From NCBI GenBank assembly GCA_018920365.1, contig JAHLMM010000001.1:338165-394136 (forward strand): 55,972 nucleotides of DNA. The letters are read 5' to 3'. Shown piece after piece: positions 23,810-32,745 of this stretch; the stretch's first letter is position 1; every line of letters begins with the position of its first letter. Below the pieces are notes generated by a model. It was given only the letters and a program-made list of their open reading frames with translations, made no database searches and was not told where the DNA came from. This DNA comes from Candidatus Aenigmatarchaeota archaeon (GTDB lineage Archaea > Aenigmatarchaeota > Aenigmatarchaeia > CG10238-14). The position numbers and the translations under genes were made by a program.

Positions 23810-24511
23810 ATGACAAGACACATGAAAACATTTTCAGCTCCAAAATCATGGAAAATACCAGCCAAATCAAGGCCCTGGGTAGTTAAACCATCTCCAGGAC
23901 CTCATAAAAAATCAGAGTCAATTCCGCTGGCAGTTATAATAAGAGATATTTTGAAAATAGCAGATACATACAAGGAAGCAAAAACAATAATCAACAAGGG
24001 TAATGTACTTGTAGATGGTGTTGTAAGAAAAAACCCAAAATTTTCTCCTGGCTTGATGGATGTTATTTCCATACCTTCTATAAATAAAAATTTCAGAATT
24101 GTAGTGTCAAAAGATGGTTTGAAAATAATAGAAATAGCTAAAAACGAGGTAAACTTAAAGTTATGTAGAGTAAATAGAAAAAAGATTGTTAAAGGCAAAA
24201 AAATACAGCTTGGTACGCATGATGGCAGAACATTTGTTGTGAAGGAAAAGGATTATTCTACTGGTGATTCTTTGCTAGTTCAAATTCCAGAGCAAAAAAT
24301 AATCGAGCATTTAAAAATGGAAAAGGGTACAATAGGGCTAATAACAGGTGGTGAAAACAGAGGAGAGATAGTTAAAATAAATCAAGTTAAGACTACCAGA
24401 AGCAGGGAGCCTAATAAGGTTTCATGTAATTTGAAAGACAGAGAAATAGATGCTGTAAAAGATGATGTTTTTGTTGTTGGAACTAACAAACCAAAAATAC
24501 AATTAGAGTGA
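23810..24511 (+). CDS. rps4e: Ribosomal protein S4e (eS4)
   Basis: A 233-residue eS4 with an S4-like RNA-binding domain ('AKTIINKGNVLVDGVVRKNP', about 60-79), a central beta domain and a C-terminal KOW domain ('GTIGLITGGENRGEIVKINQ'). N-terminal 'TRHMKTFSAPKSWKIPAKSR' is typical. Confidence 0.95.
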   Translation: MTRHMKTFSAPKSWKIPAKSRPWVVKPSPGPHKKSESIPLAVIIRDILKIADTYKEAKTIINKGNVLVDGVVRKNPKFSPGLMDVISIPSINKNFRIVVSKDGLKIIEIAKNEVNLKLCRVNRKKIVKGKKIQLGTHDGRTFVVKEKDYSTGDSLLVQIPEQKIIEHLKMEKGTIGLITGGENRGEIVKINQVKTTRSREPNKVSCNLKDREIDAVKDDVFVVGTNKPKIQLE

Positions 24512-24515
24512 TAAT

Positions 24516-25016
24516 ATGAACCCAATGAGAAAAGTTAGGCTTGAAAAAGTAACACTAAATATTGGTACGAGTACTGATAAAGAAAAAATAGAAAAAGGAT
24601 TAAAGTTGTTTGAAATGCTTACTGGTAAAAAACCTGTTGTTACAAAGACAATAAAAAGAAACACATTTGGTATAGCAAAAGGAAGGCCAATAGGAGTCAA
24701 AGTAACGTTAAGAGGAAAGGAAGCAATGGACATGCTTGTCAAAGTCTTTAAAGCAGTTGATAATTCAATAAAATTAAAGCAGATAAATGATGGAAATTTT
24801 TCTATTGGTGTTAAAGAGTATATAGATTTGCCAGGCGTAAATTATGATTCGAACATAGGCATACTTGGTTTTGATTGCACGGTTACTTTGGAGAGGCCTG
24901 GTTATAGCGTGAAAAGAAGAAAATTGAGAAAGGCTAAAATAGGTAAAAAACATCTAATTACTAAACAGGAAACAGTTGAATGGATAAAATCTCTGGGGGT
25001 GAAAATAATTGAGTGA
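24516..25016 (+). CDS. rpl5: Ribosomal protein L5 (uL5)
   Basis: A 166-residue L5, which binds 5S rRNA. 'KVTLNIGTSTDKEKIEKGLK' and 'VTKTIKRNTFGIAKGRPIGV' match, and 'GFDCTVTLERPGYSVKRRKL' is the usual C-terminal strand. The stop overlaps the start of the small gene that follows. Confidence 0.95.
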   Translation: MNPMRKVRLEKVTLNIGTSTDKEKIEKGLKLFEMLTGKKPVVTKTIKRNTFGIAKGRPIGVKVTLRGKEAMDMLVKVFKAVDNSIKLKQINDGNFSIGVKEYIDLPGVNYDSNIGILGFDCTVTLERPGYSVKRRKLRKAKIGKKHLITKQETVEWIKSLGVKIIE

Positions 25017-25188
25017 GGAAATGTGGACGTCTGTGATGACTACAAAATTGGGTGGTGTTATTTTCAGAAAAGCATTAATGGAAAACAATTGGTCAAAAAT
25101 TTACGAAAATGTAATGTTTGGTATAGATGAAGATGAAATAGATAGTGAAACTAGTGTGCTAAAAGCATTTGGAGATATAGGTGGTTGA
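25009..25188 (+). CDS. Small unknown protein between L5 and S14, 59 aa
   Basis: An uninterrupted frame begins with TTG at 25009, inside the end of L5 in another frame, with GGGGGTG 5 bases upstream. An ATG at 25021 would give 55 residues. It ends at 25188 and the S14 TTG start follows at once (TGATTG). The protein starts MSEEMWTSVMTTK and is acidic toward the C-terminus. I do not recognise it. The tight tiling is the main reason to believe it is translated. Confidence 0.55.
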   Translation: MSEEMWTSVMTTKLGGVIFRKALMENNWSKIYENVMFGIDEDEIDSETSVLKAFGDIGG

Positions 25189-25332
25189 TTGCCAGCAAAA
25201 TTTGGTAAAGGTAAAAGGGTTTGTAAAAAATGCGGGACACACAGAGGTATTATTAGAAAGTATGGTTTATATTACTGTAGAAGATGCATGAGAGAAATAG
25301 CAAAAAGTTTGGGATTTGAAAAATATAGCTGA
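25189..25332 (+). CDS. rps14: Ribosomal protein S14 (uS14, zinc type)
   Basis: A 47-residue S14 from a TTG start at 25189, ending TGA at 25332. The zinc-binding pattern is CxxC (VCKKCG, residues 12-15) and CxxC (YYCRRCM, 30-33), with '[13 protein letters not shown]' between them. It is the last spc gene on this strand; S8 should come next but lies at 15 kb on the other strand. GATATAGGTGGT upstream supplies the binding site. Confidence 0.92.
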   Translation: MPAKFGKGKRVCKKCGTHRGIIRKYGLYYCRRCMREIAKSLGFEKYS

Positions 25333-25337
25333 TTTGC

Positions 25338-26192
25338 ATGCTAGATTGGTTTCTTGTTATCATAGCCTTTGTAGGCTCATTTATTGCAGGTGTTATTGAT
25401 TTAAAGACAACTGAAATACCAGATCAAATTCCTTATATTATGGCTGCTATAGGTGTAATCTCTTGTGTAATTCAAGCAATAGTTTCTAATAGCTTTTCAC
25501 CTGTGTTATATTCTTTTACAGCTGGTATCGGCTTTCTGGCATTTGGAATTTTCATGTATTACACAGGCCAATGGGGAGGTGGGGATGCAAAACTTTTGTC
25601 TGCCTTAGGTTTTCTTCTAGGAAATGTTAGTGTGAATGAAAAACTTTTTTTCCCATTGCCGTTAAGTCTTTTCTTTAATGTTTTTTTCATAGGAGCGATA
25701 TACATGATTTTGTATGCGATTGTTTTGACTTTTATGAATAAAAAAATATGGTTTGAATTTTTGCATCAAATAAAATCAAACACCAAAATGTTAGTTTTGC
25801 TAAACATAACTATTGCTTTTATTCTAATACTATTTGGCATTTTATCAATGAATTTTCTTGTTGGCTTGAATTTCATGGAGCTTGTTTTTATAGAGGTGAA
25901 GCTTGTTTTTATTGTAGTTTTTCTTTTCTTTGTTTGGAGATTTTCAAAAACAGTCGAAGATGTTGGGTTTAAAAGAAAAATTCCTGTAAGTGAATTAAAA
26001 GAGGGAGATGTTTTACTTGATTCAAAACTTTGGGAGGGTTTGACAAAAGAGCAAGTTAAAGAAATAAAAAAATCTGGAAAAAAACATGTATGGATAAAAG
26101 AAGGAGTTAGATTTGGAATGGCATTTCCTCTTGCTTTACTATTTACAATTTTTGTCGGCGATGGTTTAATTTTGCTTGCAAGGATTATTTAA
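25338..26192 (+). CDS. Type IV prepilin/preflagellin peptidase (A24 family)
   Basis: A 284-residue membrane aspartyl protease. The first catalytic Asp is in 'GVIDLKTTEIPDQIPY' (about Asp22) and the second in the GxGD motif 'GGGDAKLLSALG' (about Asp81). It has about six to eight membrane segments and a soluble region near 195-258. It removes class III signal peptides from pilins or archaellins. The start is 5 bases after the S14 stop, so it rides on the ribosomal operon, an uncommon partner. The 3' end overlaps the opposed gene by 8 bases. Confidence 0.87.
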   Translation: MLDWFLVIIAFVGSFIAGVIDLKTTEIPDQIPYIMAAIGVISCVIQAIVSNSFSPVLYSFTAGIGFLAFGIFMYYTGQWGGGDAKLLSALGFLLGNVSVNEKLFFPLPLSLFFNVFFIGAIYMILYAIVLTFMNKKIWFEFLHQIKSNTKMLVLLNITIAFILILFGILSMNFLVGLNFMELVFIEVKLVFIVVFLFFVWRFSKTVEDVGFKRKIPVSELKEGDVLLDSKLWEGLTKEQVKEIKKSGKKHVWIKEGVRFGMAFPLALLFTIFVGDGLILLARII

Positions 26193-26442
26193 TTTCAGCA
26201 TATAATATATTGTCTGACATTCTTTTTATTTCAACCCACAATGTATCACCTGGGTTTATTTGTTTCATTTCATTTTGCCAGACGCCATTGCTATATACCC
26301 ATTCACCATCGATTGCAACTATATAACCAGTGTTATTTGAACCGAAAACCATCCCATGTGGTTTTTTGGCCGCACCACATCTATCTGAATATTCACATAC
26401 AGTTATAGAAATTCTTTGACCTATTCTTGGTTCACCATTTAT
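26185..26442 (-). pseudogene. TRAM/OB-like small gene with no intact start (frameshift?)
   Basis: On the minus strand, 85 codons are open from 26442 to the TAA at 26185, just after serS. The protein reads like a small barrel: 'GQRISITVCEYSDRCG', 'GYIVAIDGEWVYSNGVW' and 'INPGDTLWVEIKRMSDN', the last like the end of a TRAM domain. No ATG, GTG or TTG precedes the conserved-looking N-terminus. An ATG at 26440 is one base out of frame (ATGGTGAACC), so gain of one G there would give ATG-GGT-GAA. It is either a broken gene, a sequencing error, or it starts inside at ATG 26352 (55 aa). Confidence 0.45.
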
Positions 26443-26463
26443 TCAAAAAAGAAATTATTGAAA

Positions 26464-27750
26464 CTATTTATTCTTTTCTATAACCTCAATACCATTCATA
26501 AAAGGCCTTAAGGCTTTTGGTATTTCGATGCTACCGTCCTTTTGTTGATATTGTTCTATTATGGCTATTATAGTCCTGCTAGTTGCAATTGCAGTATTAT
26601 TCAATGTATGAACAAAACCAACTGGAGCTTGTCCTTCTTTTTCTCTATATTTTATGTTGAGTCTTCTCGCCTGATAATCAGTACAATTTGAGTTTGATCC
26701 TGACTCTCTAAATTGATTGTCAGCCATCCATACTTCTATGTCATATTTCTTGGCAGCTATCGCACCAATATCACCTGTACATACATTGACAACTCTGTAA
26801 TGCAAACCTAATTCCTGATATAATTCTTCAGAATTTTTTTGCAATTCTTCGTGCAATTGCCATGATTGTTCTGGCAAGCAGAAGATAAATTGCTCTACTT
26901 TATGGAATTGATGAACTCTGAAAAGCCCTTTTGTGTATTTTCCGTGCGATCCAACTTCTTTTCTGAAGCAAGGACTTGTCCCTATCAGCTTCAAAGGCAG
27001 GTCTTTTTTTGTAAAGACCTCATCCATGAACATTGATCCTATTGGATGCTCTGCTGTTGCTATCATGTACAAATCTTCGTCTTCTATTTTGTAAAGGACA
27101 TCATGAAAAGCATCTAAATCAGTGACACCCATGTAAGCTTGCTTTCTAAGCATATAAGGCGGTTGTATTAGCTTATAGCCTTTTTTTCTTAGCCTGTCAA
27201 TGGCAAACATTTGCAAAGCATGATCAAGCAAAACTAGTTCTTCTTTCAAATAATAAAACCCATTTCCAGCGACTTTTGCAGCCCTCTCAATGTCGATTAA
27301 TCCTAAATTTTGCAAAATTTCTAGATGGTTTTTTGGTTGGAAATTAAATTTCGGCGGCTTGCCTACAATTCTGACAACAACATTTTCACTGTCGTCTTTT
27401 CCATATGGAACAGATTCATGAAGTAAATTAGGTAGACGCAAAAGATAGTATTGAACTTTTTCCTCATATTCAGCAAGCTCTTCTTCCAGTTTTTTAATTT
27501 CTTCTGGTATGCTTTTTACTTTTTTTATAATGTTATCGACGCTTTCTCCTTTTTTCTTCAATTCAGCTATTTTTTCAGTCAATTCGTTTCTTTGTTTTCT
27601 TAATTCATTCACCTTTGCAATTGTCTCTCTTCTTTTCTTGTCATATTTTAACAGTTCATCAACCCATCTAAGCTTTTCACTGTCTTGTCTTCTTTTCAGA
27701 TTTTCTTTTACTAGTTCAGGATTTTCTCTTATGAGTTTTATGTCAAGCAT
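26464..27750 (-). CDS. serS: Seryl-tRNA synthetase
   Basis: A 428-residue class II synthetase of the common (bacterial/eukaryotic-like) type. The N-terminal coiled-coil arm (about 25-105) recognises the long variable arm of tRNA-Ser. The catalytic core includes motif 2 'GTSPCFRKEVGSHGKYTKGL' and motif 3 'NNTAIATSRTIIAIIEQYQ'. The ATG at 27750 ('LDIKLIRENPELVKENLKRR') is the family start; the longer frame adds 16 unlikely residues. tRNA-Ser(GCT) and tRNA-Ser(CGA) are both in the window. Confidence 0.96.
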   Translation of the reverse strand: MLDIKLIRENPELVKENLKRRQDSEKLRWVDELLKYDKKRRETIAKVNELRKQRNELTEKIAELKKKGESVDNIIKKVKSIPEEIKKLEEELAEYEEKVQYYLLRLPNLLHESVPYGKDDSENVVVRIVGKPPKFNFQPKNHLEILQNLGLIDIERAAKVAGNGFYYLKEELVLLDHALQMFAIDRLRKKGYKLIQPPYMLRKQAYMGVTDLDAFHDVLYKIEDEDLYMIATAEHPIGSMFMDEVFTKKDLPLKLIGTSPCFRKEVGSHGKYTKGLFRVHQFHKVEQFIFCLPEQSWQLHEELQKNSEELYQELGLHYRVVNVCTGDIGAIAAKKYDIEVWMADNQFRESGSNSNCTDYQARRLNIKYREKEGQAPVGFVHTLNNTAIATSRTIIAIIEQYQQKDGSIEIPKALRPFMNGIEVIEKNK

Positions 27751-27897
27751 AGTAAATATATTTGATAAAAAGAATTTAATTATTCTGCTGATATACACAT
27801 CGATAGTTTGATTATGCTACTTCAAGTATTGCAAAAAATTAATAGATTGTCTTATTCAAATCGTAAATTTAATAATTTAATCTTCTTTTAATTAGTT

Positions 27898-30243
27898 ATG
27901 GAATTTACGCCAAAATTAAAAGAAAAGCAATGGGACAAGTCTATTGAGCAGTTAATGTTCAAAAAATGGCAGGAAGAAAAGCTTTACAAATTTGACAAAA
28001 AAAGCAAAAAACCTGTTTATAGCATAGATACACCGCCGCCTTATGTCAATACACCAATACACATAGGACATGCTTATACTTATGTTTGGCAAGATATGAT
28101 GGCTAGAAGCAGAAGGATGATGGGTTTTAATGTCCTTTTTCCGATAGGTCTAGACAAAAACGGTTTGCCTATAGAAGTCATGGCTGAAAAGGTTTTCAAC
28201 ATAAAAATGCATGAAACTCCTAGAGAAGAATTTATAAAAAAATGCAAAGAAATGCTTGAAAAGGCTGGAGATGCTTCACTAGATTCTTTTAAAAAACTTG
28301 GATTAAGCTGTAACAGCTGGAATGTTGAATATGATTTAGGTGGTAGATATGATACAGATGATCCTGAATATAGGAAGCTGACACAAGAAACTTTCATAGA
28401 ATTATGGAATAAAGGACTGATTTATGAAGATGTCAAACCAACAAATTACTGCCCTATATGCAAGACAGCAATAGCAGATGCTGAAGTTGAATACAAAGAA
28501 GGAAAGACTAAACTAAATTACATCCAGTTTAAAGTGAAAGAGACAAGAGAGAAGATAGCAATAGCAACCACAAGACCAGAATTGCTTTGTGCATGTAAAG
28601 TCATTTTATTCAACCCTGAAGATGATAGGTATAAGCATTTAAACGGCAAGCATGCTCTAGTTCCTGTTTTTGATAAAGAAGTTGAAATAAAGGCACATCC
28701 ATATGCAAAGCAAGATTTTGGTTCTGGTTTGGTTATGATATGTAGTTTTGGTGATTATTCTGATGTAAGAATTTTGAGGGAATTAAACATAGAGCCGACT
28801 TATAGCATTGACATAGACGGAAGGATGAATGAAAATGCCGGTTTTCTAAAAGGAATGAAGGTAGAAGAAGCAAGGCAAGCAATAATAAATCATCTTAAAG
28901 AGGAGGGATTGTTGATCAAACAAGAAGAAATGGATCATAGAGAGCCTATATGTTGGCGATCAAAAAATCCAATAGAGTTTGTTCCATTAAAAGAGTTTTA
29001 CCTTAAACAGGTTGATTTTCTTGACAAGCTTAGAGCAGCTGCAGATAAAATGAATTTTTTTGCACCTGAAAGCAAGCAAATATTGATTGACTGGATAAAT
29101 TCTGTTACAATAGACTGGGTTTTGTCGAGAAGAAGATTTTATGGTACAGAAGTTCCATTATGGTATTGCAAGAAATGCAGGTATGTATTTGTTCCCCAAC
29201 CAGGAAAATACTATCAACCATGGAAAGAAAAACCTCCTATAAAAGAGTGTCCCGAGTGTGGTAGCAAGGAATTCAGAGGCGAGGAAAGAACATTTGACAC
29301 ATGGTTTGATTCATCATCTTCAGAGGCTTATGTCTTAGGTTATTTATGGGACAAGCAATTTTTCAAAAACAATTTTCCATGCAGCATGAGACCGCAAGGT
29401 AAAGAAATAGTAAGAAATTGGCTTTATTACACTTTGCTTAAATCCATCCATCTTTACGGCAAGCCTCCATTCAAGGATTGCTGGATACATATGCATGTTG
29501 TTGATGAAAAAGGAGAAAAAATGAGCAAGTCTCTTGGAAATGTCATAGATCCTCATGAAATCCTTGAAAAGTACGGCGCCGAAGCATTTAGAATATGGTC
29601 TTGCTTGGAAGGAGATATAACTACAGGCGATATAAGATGTTCTTTTGCTAGGATAGAAGGCACTTCAAAATTTATAACAAAGCTATGGAATATAGCTAGA
29701 TTTATTTCAATGTTCCCTGAAACAGATGCTGAATTGGTTGATACAGATAAATGGATATTGGATGAATTAGGCAAATTGATTGAAAAAGTAGAAGATTATT
29801 ATAAAAACTACAAATTTAGCAATGCCGCTAGCGAGATTAGAGAATTTACATGGAATGTTTTTGCATCACATTATTTGGAAATGGTCAAAGTGAGAGCATA
29901 TGGACAAGGATTTACAGAAAAAGAGCAAAAATCAGCATGGTATACAATGCATGTTGTACTGAAGACGCTGCTAAGATTGCTAGCACCTATAATACCCTTT
30001 ATCACTGATTATATATGGAGGCAAGTTTATTCTGAAAAGAGTGTACACTTGCAGTCATTGCCAAGAAATGAGTGGACGTTTGGTTTGCAAAGTTATACAG
30101 AAAAAATAATAAGCTTTAATTCTGATGTTTGGAAGATGAAAAAAGATAAAGGATTGAGTTTGAAAGCCGAAATAAAAATAGAAATACCAGCAGAGTTAAA
30201 AATGTTTAGAAAAGATTTAATAAAGATGCACAATATTGTTTAA
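27898..30243 (+). CDS. valS: Valyl-tRNA synthetase
   Basis: A 781-residue class I synthetase. HIGH is 'TPIHIGHAYTY' (about 52-62), followed by archaeal ValRS 'GLDKNGLPIE'. The editing domain begins at 'ATTRPELLCACKV'. Zinc-type knuckles 'YCPICKTA' and 'CKKCRYVF...CPECGS' flank it, and KMSKS is 'EKMSKSLGNV'. The C-terminal part is short compared with bacterial ValRS. The last bases overlap the aRF1 start. Confidence 0.93.
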   Translation: MEFTPKLKEKQWDKSIEQLMFKKWQEEKLYKFDKKSKKPVYSIDTPPPYVNTPIHIGHAYTYVWQDMMARSRRMMGFNVLFPIGLDKNGLPIEVMAEKVFNIKMHETPREEFIKKCKEMLEKAGDASLDSFKKLGLSCNSWNVEYDLGGRYDTDDPEYRKLTQETFIELWNKGLIYEDVKPTNYCPICKTAIADAEVEYKEGKTKLNYIQFKVKETREKIAIATTRPELLCACKVILFNPEDDRYKHLNGKHALVPVFDKEVEIKAHPYAKQDFGSGLVMICSFGDYSDVRILRELNIEPTYSIDIDGRMNENAGFLKGMKVEEARQAIINHLKEEGLLIKQEEMDHREPICWRSKNPIEFVPLKEFYLKQVDFLDKLRAAADKMNFFAPESKQILIDWINSVTIDWVLSRRRFYGTEVPLWYCKKCRYVFVPQPGKYYQPWKEKPPIKECPECGSKEFRGEERTFDTWFDSSSSEAYVLGYLWDKQFFKNNFPCSMRPQGKEIVRNWLYYTLLKSIHLYGKPPFKDCWIHMHVVDEKGEKMSKSLGNVIDPHEILEKYGAEAFRIWSCLEGDITTGDIRCSFARIEGTSKFITKLWNIARFISMFPETDAELVDTDKWILDELGKLIEKVEDYYKNYKFSNAASEIREFTWNVFASHYLEMVKVRAYGQGFTEKEQKSAWYTMHVVLKTLLRLLAPIIPFITDYIWRQVYSEKSVHLQSLPRNEWTFGLQSYTEKIISFNSDVWKMKKDKGLSLKAEIKIEIPAELKMFRKDLIKMHNIV

Positions 30244-31468
30244 AGGGTGGATTGTATTTAGCGGAAATGAAGAAGCAAAACTTAAACTGAAAAAACTTCT
30301 TGACGAGCTTGAAAAAATAAAAGGGAGGCATACAGAGCTTATATCTGTTTACATCCCAAAAGGATTTAATTTGCAAGAAGTTTTGAACATGCTTAAACAA
30401 GAATATGCTGTTACACAAAATGTCAAATCAAGAGTTACAAGGAAAAATGTGTTGGATGCTCTGGAAAAGATAACAAATCATCTACGTCAATTCAATCAAA
30501 CACCGCCAAACGGATTAGCTGTTTTTGCTGGCAATATTTCTCAGGTCGAAGGTCAGAGTGATATACAACTATGGTCAATAGAGCCGCCAGAAGAATTGAC
30601 AGTTAAAATGTATTGGTGTGATCAAACCTTTGCTTTAGAACCATTAAAAGAGATGGTAAGAGAGAAAGAAATATATGGCTTAATATTGATTGATACATCA
30701 GGCACAGATGTCGGGTTGCTAATAGGTAAGAAAATAGTTTTAGAAAAGCATATAGATAGCTTAGTTCCAGGTAAGACAACCAAAGGTGGATGGAGCCAGC
30801 AAAGATATGCACGTATAAGGGAGGAAGCAAAGTTAGAGCATCTAAAGAAATCAGGAGAAGAGGCAAGCGAAATCTTCAAGCAGTATAAAGATCTAAAAGG
30901 CATAATTATAGGTGGTCCAGGTCCTCTAAAAGACAAGTTTTTTGAAGGAGAATTTCTTGATTACACTTTAAGAAAAAAAATATTAGGTGTGGTTGACACA
31001 AGCTATCTTGGTTTGCAAGGTCTAGAAGAAGCTGTTCACAGAGGTGAGGAGCTTATAAAAGAAGCAGCAGTCATAAAAGAAAGACAATTAATGCAGAAAT
31101 TTTTCACACATTTACAAAAAGATGATGGCTTGGCTATCTATAAACTAGAAGATATTGTTAAAGCAATAGAATATGGTGCTATAGAGACACTGCTTGTGTC
31201 AGAATCATTTAATTGGGTTAAATTTAACCTAGTTTGTCAGTGTGGCGTAAAAATAGAAAAAGCAGGGAGGAAAGGAGATATTTTCAAATGTCCAAATTGC
31301 GGTGCTGTGATGAATGCAGTTGATCATAAAGAGCTTGCAGACATACTAGCTGAGAAAGTAAAAGAGATAGGCGGAAGCGTCGAAATAATCTCAAAAGAAT
31401 CAAGAGAAGGCCAGTCTCTTAAAGAGATAGGCGGTATTGGTGCTATATTGAGATATAGGATGCAATAG
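30236..31468 (+). CDS. prf1: Peptide chain release factor aRF1 with GGW in place of GGQ
   Basis: A 410-residue eRF1-type factor that recognises stop codons and triggers peptide release. Domain 1 has the stop-codon loop 'TQNVKSRVTRKN' (NIKS-like, near 60-71). Domain 2 should hold GGQ but reads 'KTTKGGWSQQRYARIREE' (GGW at 184-186). Domain 3 has a zinc-type insert (CQCG...CPNCG). The codon at the key site is TGG, two changes from CAG, so a simple sequencing error is unlikely. It starts with TTG at 30236, overlapping valS. Confidence 0.9.
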   Translation: MFKGWIVFSGNEEAKLKLKKLLDELEKIKGRHTELISVYIPKGFNLQEVLNMLKQEYAVTQNVKSRVTRKNVLDALEKITNHLRQFNQTPPNGLAVFAGNISQVEGQSDIQLWSIEPPEELTVKMYWCDQTFALEPLKEMVREKEIYGLILIDTSGTDVGLLIGKKIVLEKHIDSLVPGKTTKGGWSQQRYARIREEAKLEHLKKSGEEASEIFKQYKDLKGIIIGGPGPLKDKFFEGEFLDYTLRKKILGVVDTSYLGLQGLEEAVHRGEELIKEAAVIKERQLMQKFFTHLQKDDGLAIYKLEDIVKAIEYGAIETLLVSESFNWVKFNLVCQCGVKIEKAGRKGDIFKCPNCGAVMNAVDHKELADILAEKVKEIGGSVEIISKESREGQSLKEIGGIGAILRYRMQ

Positions 31469-31506
31469 TAAACATATTTAAATTTAGTAAAAAATAATGT
31501 GATAAC

Positions 31507-31794
31507 ATGAAGGTAAAGATATTAAGCGAATATGAGAATAAGCTTTTAGACAGGAAGGATTTGGTTGTTGAAATTGATCACGAAAATCAACCTACACCTA
31601 AAAAATCAGAACTAGAGCAAAAATTGGCAGAGCACTTTAAAACAGACAAAAACAAGATTGATATAATCTATATATTTTCTTTACCTGGTACAAATTCATC
31701 CAAAGTCAAGTTGAAGATTTTAAATAAACCAAAGGAGGAGAAACATGAAGCACAAACCAACAAAGAGATGGGAGATAATCAAGGTTCAGAATGA
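31507..31794 (+). CDS. rps24e: Ribosomal protein S24e (eS24)
   Basis: A 95-residue eS24: 'EYENKLLDRKDLVVEIDHEN', 'TPKKSELEQKLAEHFKTDKN' and 'IIYIFSLPGTNSSKVKLKI'. The C-terminal 20 residues are charged and low in complexity, perhaps because the sequence also encodes the start of S27ae. TATA-like tatttaaattta lies at about 31474. Confidence 0.94.
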   Translation: MKVKILSEYENKLLDRKDLVVEIDHENQPTPKKSELEQKLAEHFKTDKNKIDIIYIFSLPGTNSSKVKLKILNKPKEEKHEAQTNKEMGDNQGSE

Positions 31795-31921
31795 TAAATC
31801 AGTCAGACAGAAACCGAATTGTCCTAGATGTGGCGAAGGAATATACATGGCTTTGCACAAAGAAAAGACAGGCAAAACAAGACAATATTGTGGCAAGTGC
31901 CATTATACAATTTGGCCTTAA
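31745..31921 (+). CDS. rps27ae: Ribosomal protein S27ae (eS31)
   Basis: A 58-residue zinc ribbon protein, ATG at 31745 to TAA at 31921, beginning MKHKPTKRWEIIK. The zinc ligands are CPRCG (29-33) and YCGKCHY. A strong AAAGGAGGAG site precedes the ATG. The first 50 bases overlap the end of S24e in another frame; the overlap region explains the odd S24e tail. The S24e-S27ae order is the usual archaeal one. Confidence 0.92.
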   Translation: MKHKPTKRWEIIKVQNDKSVRQKPNCPRCGEGIYMALHKEKTGKTRQYCGKCHYTIWP

Positions 31922-32697
31922 ACTATAATTAAAAATGTTTCTATAACCCCACCTATTATCAGCATTACCACAGCTATCAAGAAGAGAATCAAAGCGTCTT
32001 TTAAAATTAGGGAAAATTTAGAGTGCTTTCTTGCTACAGCAGCTGATATCAAACCACCACCTATAGCACCAATAAAGTAAGCTGTTATTTCAAAGACACC
32101 GTGTGGTAAAAAAGTCATTATCGCTATCGGCAATCCATGCAAGCCACCTAAGGATTTTGCTACCATACCTATGGCAGTTGCCAATACAGAAGCATTCCAT
32201 GATAAGACTAGAATAGCTCCTGTACCAATTAAAAATGAAAGTAGAAATGATATTGATAATACTCCTATATTGTTTGTAAATATCTCAAAGAATTGACTTT
32301 CAAATGTAAACCTACCTTGTATAAGATTTATTTCTCTTATTTGCTCTTTAAACATATTTTGAGAAATTTCTTCTGGAAGTATTATGTATGCAAGAGACAT
32401 TGCTAATGTCATTCCTATGAACATCGATGCAAAAGCAGAAATTATATCACCATGTCTTTTTAAGAAGTTTTTTTCCAACCCATCATATTCTGTTTCTTTT
32501 TCTTCCAAAATAAACATCGAATTTATAAATGAAACCAATATAAGAGAAGTTATCACGATTGTGAACAAACCTATGTTGTCCTTGAAAATGAAATATGAAA
32601 TAAATAATGATACTGCTGTTGCAAATAGAGTAAACACAAATATTGTAAGCGGATGTTTTCTATCTGTTTTCGCCCTCAAAAACCATTCTAAAACCAT
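31918..32697 (-). CDS. SpoIIM-family (stage II sporulation protein M-like) membrane protein
   Basis: A 259-residue integral membrane protein with about six hydrophobic segments. The C-terminal part 'VLSWNASVLATAIGMVA' and 'LPHGVFEITAYFIGAIGG' matches the SpoIIM/DUF95 family, whose archaeal members are of unknown function, with proposed roles in membrane remodelling or transport. The ATG at 32697 is preferred. The stop overlaps the S27ae stop convergently by 4 bases. Confidence 0.8.
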   Translation of the reverse strand: MVLEWFLRAKTDRKHPLTIFVFTLFATAVSLFISYFIFKDNIGLFTIVITSLILVSFINSMFILEEKETEYDGLEKNFLKRHGDIISAFASMFIGMTLAMSLAYIILPEEISQNMFKEQIREINLIQGRFTFESQFFEIFTNNIGVLSISFLLSFLIGTGAILVLSWNASVLATAIGMVAKSLGGLHGLPIAIMTFLPHGVFEITAYFIGAIGGGLISAAVARKHSKFSLILKDALILFLIAVVMLIIGGVIETFLIIV

Positions 32698-32745
32698 TAA
32701 AATCAAATAATTAAATGTGAAAGCAAAATTAAATTTTATATTGTT

